The translations under genes were made by a program, and so were the position numbers. A stretch of 9,605 bases of DNA, taken from NCBI GenBank assembly GCA_949282835.1, contig CASDQU010000014.1:1-9605 (forward strand), in the 5' to 3' direction. Below the pieces are notes generated by a model. It ran no database searches. It worked only from the letters and a program-made list of their open reading frames with translations, and was not told where the DNA came from. Positions 6,901 through 9,605 of this stretch are shown here, in pieces (positions within the stretch are counted from its first letter, which is position 1; each line of letters begins with the position of its first letter). The DNA comes from an uncultured Bacillota bacterium (GTDB taxonomy: Bacteria; Bacillota; Clostridia; Christensenellales; UBA1242).

Positions 6901-7628
6901 AAGAAACACTCTTGCGTTATGAAAAGGAATATGTGGGGATTTATCTATCAGGACATCCCCTTGATGATTATCTAGATAAATATGACCAATTCAATTTTAC
7001 AAGTGATATGATTGCCTCTTTAAAAGTTGATGGCGATATCGAACAAGGACAAGATGATGAATTAAATAATGATTATGGCAGTGGATATTATAACTTTGAA
7101 GAGGAAGAGCTAGAGCAGAACAATGAGGTTCAAGATGGTCAACAGGTGCTTGGTGGCGGCATTATAACCAGTATCAAGAAAGTCAATGCCAAAAGTGGGA
7201 ATATGGCTTTTGTGACTATTGAAGATATATATGGCACTTATGACATTATGTTTTTTAGCAAACTCTATGCTCGTTTTAAAGATTTAATAAAAGAAGACAC
7301 TCTTGTAACAGTGAAGGGGAAACTGTCTATCAGAGAAGGAAAATCTCCAGTTGTTATTGCAGAAAGTTTGACGGCTTGGGAAAAACCAATACAAACTGTT
7401 CAAAATGCAACCGTTTATTTGAGGTTTAACACTAAAGATATAGATTTATATGATAAAGTCAAAAAAATAACATCCTCTTATCCTGGTAAGTCGCCAGTGG
7501 TTATCAAGTGTACATCTTCAAATAAAGGATTTTCTTTCAATACCAAGGTGGATGTGAACAATTATTTAAAAAATGAATTGATTGGACTTTTAGGCGAAGA
7601 TAATGTTATAATTAAAGTGCAAGAATAA
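3987..7628 (+). CDS. dnaE: DNA polymerase III alpha subunit
   Basis: C-family replicative polymerase of 1213 residues from ATG 3987. Order of domains: PHP (about 1-280), palm, thumb and fingers (300-820), helix-hairpin-helix region (820-915), clamp-binding motif, then an OB fold (1055-1130). The PHP motifs look complete: HLHLH (6-10), TDHGN with D41 and H42, E66, H85, LSAC with C134, and NDVHY with D202 and H204. Polymerase motifs are GPGRGSGAG (373-381) and PDFDVDF (414-420), giving catalytic D415 and D417, with a third Asp, D580, in KFDFLGL. QFSMF (945-949) matches the QxxMF-type beta-clamp binding site. An acidic low-complexity stretch (about 1015-1053) joins this to the OB fold. Bacillota usually also carry polC, so this may not be the only replicase. 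dnaE between whiA and pfkA is a clostridial arrangement. Confidence 0.97.
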   Translation: MKDFVHLHLHTEYSLLDGLARINKLVDIVKERGWSAVAITDHGNMHGAIKFFEACVQKGIKPIIGEEFYVCHDMHSRSNREDTGHLILIAKNNTGYKNLLKLSSLAYLEGMYYKPRIDYKLLEKHSEGLICLSACLAGHIAQYILKRQFDEADKLALWLKGIFKDDFYLEIQNHNLIEDKEVILKLTEMSERLGIAMVATNDVHYLNKEDSELQDVLMCVQMGKTFDDPERMKFETDEFYLKTYEEMLQALPGYEDALDRTVEIANKCHITIKTKSLREAAENGNELIPDEDKLGATENFIPKYQPDTGESAYQFLSRLAWEGLEKKYSQVPKEFEERMTMELETIKKLGYVEYFLIVWDYINFAKQNDIPVGPGRGSGAGSLVAYCTGITEVDPMKYELFFDRFINPERVSMPDFDVDFCMDRRREVIEYAKRRYGSDHVSNIVTYGNMQAKNAIKDVARVLRFPYSEVDKITKEIPFKPVKKPPVLKYYFGTTGKEEDKQYIISELRALYDEDPQIKKIIDMAIKLEGVPRNVSMHAAGVLIAPDPVYEHVPMAKSGEDEITQFDMTELEQLGLLKFDFLGLRTLTDIHKAIKYIKEDYGVEIDFSKMSYDDPKVFELISSGNTEAVFQLESGGMKKFMKELQPTCLEDIIAGISLYRPGPMDFIPKFIKGKKEPESIVYEDPILEPILKNTYGCIVYQEQVMKIFQVMAGFSLGGADNVRRIMSKKKPEKLPPEKKRFIYGEKGTGKKAAIPGALALGHDEKVAEKVFDQMAKFAGYAFNKSHAAAYAYISYQTGYLKAHYEKEYLTAVLNNRITNADAIKKYTNYARKEGFDILPPDINKSFTEFKVENNGIRFGLGALKYVGTGLIDSIVEEREKNGSFKDIEDFLRRITNPSLNRKSMETLILSGAFSCFKVYRSQLMDVYQTCMDMINNDRKHKATGQFSMFDTFEEETKSVNSVQFPNIKEYNKETLLRYEKEYVGIYLSGHPLDDYLDKYDQFNFTSDMIASLKVDGDIEQGQDDELNNDYGSGYYNFEEEELEQNNEVQDGQQVLGGGIITSIKKVNAKSGNMAFVTIEDIYGTYDIMFFSKLYARFKDLIKEDTLVTVKGKLSIREGKSPVVIAESLTAWEKPIQTVQNATVYLRFNTKDIDLYDKVKKITSSYPGKSPVVIKCTSSNKGFSFNTKVDVNNYLKNELIGLLGEDNVIIKVQE

Positions 7629-7636
7629 ATATATGT

Positions 7637-7643
7637 AGAGAGG
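7637..7643 (+). promoter_or_regulatory. Ribosome binding site of the phosphofructokinase-like gene
   Basis: AGAGAGG is four bases before ATG 7648, within the 19-base gap after dnaE. It supports the start and continuation of the operon. Confidence 0.7.
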
Positions 7644-7647
7644 AAAT

Positions 7648-8514
7648 ATGAAAATATTGATTTTAACAAGTGGCGGAGATGCGCCAGGAATGAACAAGGT
7701 GATTGCTATAATGCAAAAGAAATTCAAAAATTCTCTTTATGCTTGCGAAGAAGGCTTTAAAGGGCTGATTGAGGGCAAGATTGCTTTAGCTTCCACCTTT
7801 TCTCCTCTTGCAAGTGAAGATGACGCGGGCAGTTGCATACGAAGTTCGCGCTGCCCAGAATTTAAGACTAGAAGGGGATTTAAAAAGGCATTAGAAAATG
7901 CAAGACGATTTGATTATGTGGTAGTACTTGGAGGAAATGGTTCATATAAAGGCTGCTGCGAATTGAATGAAAATGGTGTAAAAACAATTTTTATTCCCTC
8001 TACTATAGACAATGATGTCAAAATTAGCGACTATAGCCAAGGCTTTGATACCGCACTAAATGCCTGTCAATATGTAATTAAAAATACCATGCCATCTATG
8101 GCGGCCTTCAAAAGGTGTGCAATTTATGAGGTAATGGGAAGAGAATGTCCTTTGCTTGCTCAAAAAACTCAAGAGAAGATGAATTGTAATTATTTGATTT
8201 CTTCCCAAAAAGATATTGATTTTGAAAAAATTTCAAATATAATTAATGAAAACTATGGACAAAATCTGGCTACATCGATTATAATTAAAGAGCGGCTAAT
8301 TTCTAGCGAAGAACTTATATCAAAACTGTCTATATTATCTCCAAATGTGGGAATAAAATATATTCAAGTTGGCTATTTGCAACGGGGAGGCAAACCTACT
8401 AAAAAAGAACTTTACTTTGCCAAAAAATTTGCTCAGCTAGCAATTAAGATTATCAAAGAGAATAAAAAGAGTCGTGCAATTATCTATAAAAACAACGCAT
8501 TTCAAATATATTAG
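7648..8514 (+). CDS. pfkA: Divergent 6-phosphofructokinase-like protein
   Basis: By family, this would phosphorylate fructose 6-phosphate in glycolysis. Recognisable motifs: LTSGGDAPGMN (6-16, nucleotide binding), SSRCPEF with R68, GGNGS (95-99), PSTIDND (117-123) with the expected catalytic base D121, R156 in FKR, EVMGR (161-165) and GYLQRGGKP (242-250). Several features are odd. The GGDGS motif reads GGNGS, replacing the Mg-ATP-binding Asp (E. coli D103) with N97. The His of GHIQRGG is Tyr, the preceding Arg (E. coli R243) is Lys, and the allosteric arginines after GMN (E. coli R21/R25) are absent. The protein has 288 residues, against about 320 for E. coli PfkA, and ends early at the C-terminus. 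Gly rather than Asp or Lys at the PPi-type positions argues against a PPi enzyme. Reduced, altered or lost activity is possible. It lies 19 bases after dnaE, where Clostridia usually carry pfkA. Confidence 0.85.
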   Translation: MKILILTSGGDAPGMNKVIAIMQKKFKNSLYACEEGFKGLIEGKIALASTFSPLASEDDAGSCIRSSRCPEFKTRRGFKKALENARRFDYVVVLGGNGSYKGCCELNENGVKTIFIPSTIDNDVKISDYSQGFDTALNACQYVIKNTMPSMAAFKRCAIYEVMGRECPLLAQKTQEKMNCNYLISSQKDIDFEKISNIINENYGQNLATSIIIKERLISSEELISKLSILSPNVGIKYIQVGYLQRGGKPTKKELYFAKKFAQLAIKIIKENKKSRAIIYKNNAFQIY

Positions 8515-8544
8515 GCTTTAACATTGAATTGCAAAGAAAAAGAG

Positions 8545-8573
8545 TTGACAAAGGTTTTGATAATTCCTATAAA
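8545..8573 (+). promoter_or_regulatory. Near-consensus promoter before the chimeric tRNA copy
   Basis: A perfect -35 TTGACA (8545-8550), a 17-bp spacer and a -10 TATAAA (8568-8573) would start transcription near 8580, nine bases before the tRNA-like sequence. No terminator is seen between it and the phosphatase gene, so the transcript probably runs on into it. Confidence 0.8.
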
Positions 8574-8650
8574 AAAATTATCGATTTTGCGTCTATGGTG
8601 AAGTGGATATCACAATCGACTTCGGATCGATTATCGAGGGTTCGAGTCCT
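8572..8650 (+). repeat. 79-base direct repeat, copy 1
   Basis: Identical to 9275-9353, base for base. It spans the end of the -10 region, the short leader and the first 62 bases of tRNA-Arg, ending just inside the 3' half of the T-arm. Similarity extends weakly upstream to about 8560, with one A indel in the A run. Confidence 0.95.
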
Positions 8651-8663
8651 GACGGGAGCACCA
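8589..8663 (+). pseudogene. Chimeric tRNA-Arg(UCG) copy with a foreign 3' end
   Basis: The first 62 bases equal the intact tRNA-Arg(UCG) downstream: same D-arm, anticodon TCG and T-loop. From 8651 the last 13 bases differ (GACGGGAGC then ACCA) yet keep the total at 75 bases and a CCA end, as if taken in register from another tRNA. The result does not fold. In the T-stem two of five pairs fail. In the acceptor stem GCGTCTA faces CGGGAGC, with mismatches at pairs 3-70 and 7-66 and wobbles at 4-69 and 6-67. The donor would have had acceptor GCTCCCG and T-stem TCAGG; I cannot name it. Most likely this is a non-functional fusion left by recombination in the T-loop. A metagenome-assembly join at a tRNA is an alternative. 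Confidence 0.75.
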
Positions 8664-8703
8664 AAAACCATTTAAATGTAAGTTTAAACATGAATCTTTA
8701 AGT

Positions 8704-8710
8704 AAGGAGA
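8704..8710 (+). promoter_or_regulatory. Ribosome binding site of the phosphatase-like gene
   Basis: AAGGAGA, with its last G seven bases before ATG 8717. It supports translation from this start, 53 bases after the chimeric tRNA. Confidence 0.75.
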
Positions 8711-8716
8711 TAAATT

Positions 8717-9181
8717 ATGTATATTGTTTATTGCCACCATGCACAAAGAGCACACACCGGCAGTCAAGAAGACGACTTAACCAGCCTTGGAAGAAAGGAT
8801 GCCGAACTTGTTGGCGAATTTATGAAACAAATCCCTAATGTCAAAGCTATATATACATCTCCTTATTTTAGATGTTCAGAAACCGCAAAGATAATAAACA
8901 AATCTCTTAATGTGCCTATTATTGAAGAAGACAAATTTAACGAATTTGTTAGCGAAGAAAACAAAGAAACTTGGGCAGATTTGCAAAAAAGAGTTATCAA
9001 TGCCATTAAAGAAATTATTGCAAAATATAATAATGAGGACTCAATAATTTGTGTAACTTCTGGCGTGAATATTGCGGGCTTTCTTGATTGGCGTTTAGGG
9101 CTAGAACCAAATGAAAATATGCCGTTTTTAGGAATTATTTCTTGTTCGCCGATAATATTTCAATATGATAAAAAATCATAA
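8717..9181 (+). CDS. Histidine-phosphatase-superfamily protein with altered active site
   Basis: A 154-residue protein with the layout of the phosphoglycerate mutase / SixA-like histidine phosphatases: MYIVYCHHAQRAHTG at the N-terminus, DLTSLGRKDAELVGEF (20-35), IYTSPYFRCSETAKII (45-60) with R52, the acidic E76 in FNEF, and IICVTSGVNIAGFL (110-123). The phosphate-pocket RHG motif reads HHA: the nucleophile position H8 is kept but the preceding Arg is His (H7). The second catalytic histidine, normally in a SHG context, is replaced by S115 in TSG. These substitutions could mean a subfamily with different chemistry, a binding-only protein or a decayed enzyme. The reading frame is intact with a strong ribosome site. 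It lies between two tRNA-Arg copies and has no terminator of its own. Fold assignment is good; function is unknown. Confidence 0.8.
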   Translation: MYIVYCHHAQRAHTGSQEDDLTSLGRKDAELVGEFMKQIPNVKAIYTSPYFRCSETAKIINKSLNVPIIEEDKFNEFVSEENKETWADLQKRVINAIKEIIAKYNNEDSIICVTSGVNIAGFLDWRLGLEPNENMPFLGIISCSPIIFQYDKKS

Positions 9182-9230
9182 GTTTATCAAATTTAAAATT
9201 AAAGTTTTTGAAAAATATACAAAAATTTTA

Positions 9231-9273
9231 GCTTAGTCTTCGGAGCGATGAGTTTGGGGTTCGATAATCCCCA
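9231..9273 (+). other. tRNA-like D-arm and T-arm relic before tRNA-Arg
   Basis: GCTT (9231-9234) and GAGC (9243-9246) pair around an 8-base loop as in a D-arm, and TGGGG (9255-9259) pairs with CCCCA (9269-9273) around TTCGATAAT, resembling a T-arm with a two-base enlarged loop. No anticodon arm or matching acceptor stem is present. The second hairpin sits where the promoter spacer would be for the intact tRNA. It could be a tRNA remnant or a coincidental hairpin. Confidence 0.3.
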
Positions 9274-9274
9274 T

Positions 9275-9353
9275 AAAAAATTATCGATTTTGCGTCTATG
9301 GTGAAGTGGATATCACAATCGACTTCGGATCGATTATCGAGGGTTCGAGTCCT
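9275..9353 (+). repeat. 79-base direct repeat, copy 2
   Basis: Identical to 8572-8650 and lying 703 bp downstream of it. It covers the leader and first 62 bases of the intact tRNA-Arg. Upstream of it the -35 element present before copy 1 is missing: the matching position (9249-9254) reads TGAGTT, and the -10 reads CATAAA. Confidence 0.95.
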
Positions 9354-9366
9354 TCTAGACGCACCA
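9292..9366 (+). tRNA. tRNA-Arg (anticodon UCG), intact
   Basis: A complete 75-base cloverleaf with encoded CCA. The acceptor stem GCGTCTA pairs perfectly with TAGACGC, and the discriminator is A. The D-arm is GTGA/TCAC with an AGTGGATA loop. The anticodon stem ATCGA/TCGAT carries loop CTTCGGA, so the anticodon is TCG and reads CGA and, by wobble, other CGN codons. The variable loop is TATC. The T-arm is GAGGG/CCTTC with loop TTCGAGT and one G-U pair. Its own promoter looks weak, so it may depend on readthrough from the promoter at 8545 through the phosphatase gene. Confidence 0.95.
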
Positions 9367-9373
9367 AAGATTT

Positions 9374-9413
9374 AATATTTATTATCCTCATTATTTTTTA
9401 AATATTGTTTTTT
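9374..9413 (+). terminator. Possible weak all-A/T terminator after tRNA-Arg
   Basis: AATATTTA (9374-9381) and TAAATATT (9399-9406) are perfect inverted repeats with a 17-base loop, followed by G and six T's (9408-9413). The position fits a terminator, but the stem has no G-C pair and the loop is long, so strength is doubtful. Confidence 0.35.
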
Positions 9414-9428
9414 AACCTTTTAAAAATG

Positions 9429-9437
9429 TGATACAAT
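9429..9437 (+). promoter_or_regulatory. Extended -10 promoter giving a leaderless SDR transcript
   Basis: TGA followed by TACAAT (-10 at 9432-9437, 5 of 6) forms an extended -10 element. No good -35 is seen at the right distance. The -10 ends six bases before ATG 9444, so transcription should begin at or next to the start codon. Confidence 0.55.
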
Positions 9438-9443
9438 TAAAAT

Positions 9444-9605
9444 ATGAAAAAATTGAACAAAGTAGTTATAATCACAGGGATAAGCGGCGGAATTGGGCGC
9501 GCGACTGCACAATATTTATTTGAAAGAGGTTGCAAAGTCTATGGTATTAGTAAAAGCGAGTTTATTGATAAACGCTTTACCTCTTTTGTGGCAGATGTAA
9601 ACGAC
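9444..9605 (+). CDS. Short-chain dehydrogenase/reductase, N-terminal part (cut by window end)
   Basis: The first 54 residues of a NAD(P)-dependent SDR with a Rossmann fold. Strand 1 (KVVIITG) leads into the cofactor glycine motif TGISGGIG (residues 11-18). Strand 2 (KVYGIS, 31-36) is followed by Lys37, a basic residue at a position that often favours NADP(H). D51 in FVADV fits the Asp that contacts the adenine ring. The catalytic Tyr-Lys region lies beyond the window, so substrate and subfamily cannot be given. The ATG at 9444 is the first possible one, since an in-frame stop lies at 9438-9440. There is no ribosome binding site upstream and the promoter -10 is six bases away, so the gene is probably translated from a leaderless mRNA. 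Confidence 0.88.
   Translation, partial: MKKLNKVVIITGISGGIGRATAQYLFERGCKVYGISKSEFIDKRFTSFVADVND

Noticed and set aside
7648..8514. PPi-dependent phosphofructokinase
   Set aside because: PPi enzymes typically show GGDDS and a Lys in the PKTIDND motif; this protein has GGNGS and PSTIDND, so that class is not supported.
8515..8544. Terminator between the phosphofructokinase-like gene and the tRNA promoter
   Set aside because: The only pairing visible is a short A/T-rich CTTT/AAAG match with no T-tract, so I see no supportable terminator.
8668..8698. Hairpin from CATTTAAATG and GTTTAAAC palindromes after the chimeric tRNA
   Set aside because: Pairing needs bulges, has almost no G-C pairs and no T-tract follows; these are common A/T palindromes.
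8555..9366. CRISPR-like or mobile-element interpretation of the repeated segment
   Set aside because: There are only two copies, each a tRNA sequence, with no spacers at regular distance, no terminal inverted repeats and no transposase or integrase gene.

Overview
The window is AT-rich bacterial chromosome from what looks like a low-GC member of the Bacillota, most likely an uncultured Clostridia-type lineage. The evidence is the rpoA-rplQ pair at the left edge, a whiA gene (Gram-positive), a dnaE-pfkA neighbourhood typical of Clostridia, strong AGGAG-type ribosome sites, and ATGA/TTGA stop-start overlaps. The exact genus cannot be read from the sequence. Every gene is on the + strand.

Layout. 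(1) 2-932: the end of rpoA (alpha C-terminal domain), then rplQ, whose L17 protein carries about 50 extra internal residues, closed by a hairpin terminator. (2) 933-1179: an extremely AT-rich gap with an 83-base run of pure A/T, a possible 13-residue hydrophobic micro-ORF with a good ribosome site, and a near-consensus promoter. (3) 1180-2124: a two-gene unit, an unrecognised four-helix membrane protein translationally coupled to dtd (D-aminoacyl-tRNA deacylase), closed by a terminator. (4) 2188-8514: a promoter followed by a tightly packed operon: PHP-domain phosphoesterase, whiA, dnaE (replicative polymerase) and a divergent 6-phosphofructokinase-like gene. The rapZ and yvcK genes that usually sit between such a PHP gene and whiA in Clostridia are absent. 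(5) 8545-9413: two tRNA-Arg(UCG) copies about 703 bp apart, flanking a histidine-phosphatase-like gene with altered catalytic residues. (6) 9444-9605: the start of a short-chain dehydrogenase/reductase (SDR), apparently leaderless and cut by the window edge.

The most unusual part is region 5. The upstream tRNA copy has a near-perfect promoter, but its 3' end from the T-arm onward is replaced, in register, by the 3' end of a different tRNA, so its acceptor and T stems no longer pair. The downstream copy is a perfect cloverleaf but lacks the -35 element. The two share a 79-base identical block. The strong promoter and the intact tRNA body are therefore separated by the phosphatase gene, and recombination across the repeat would rejoin them. 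Two enzyme-like proteins in regions 4 and 5 also lack residues normally needed for catalysis: GGNGS in place of GGDGS in the phosphofructokinase, and loss of the RHG arginine and the second histidine in the phosphatase.

Functionally, most of the window is housekeeping: transcription, translation, replication, tRNA proofreading, division-linked regulation and glycolysis. No mobile-element genes, CRISPR array or defence system are visible.
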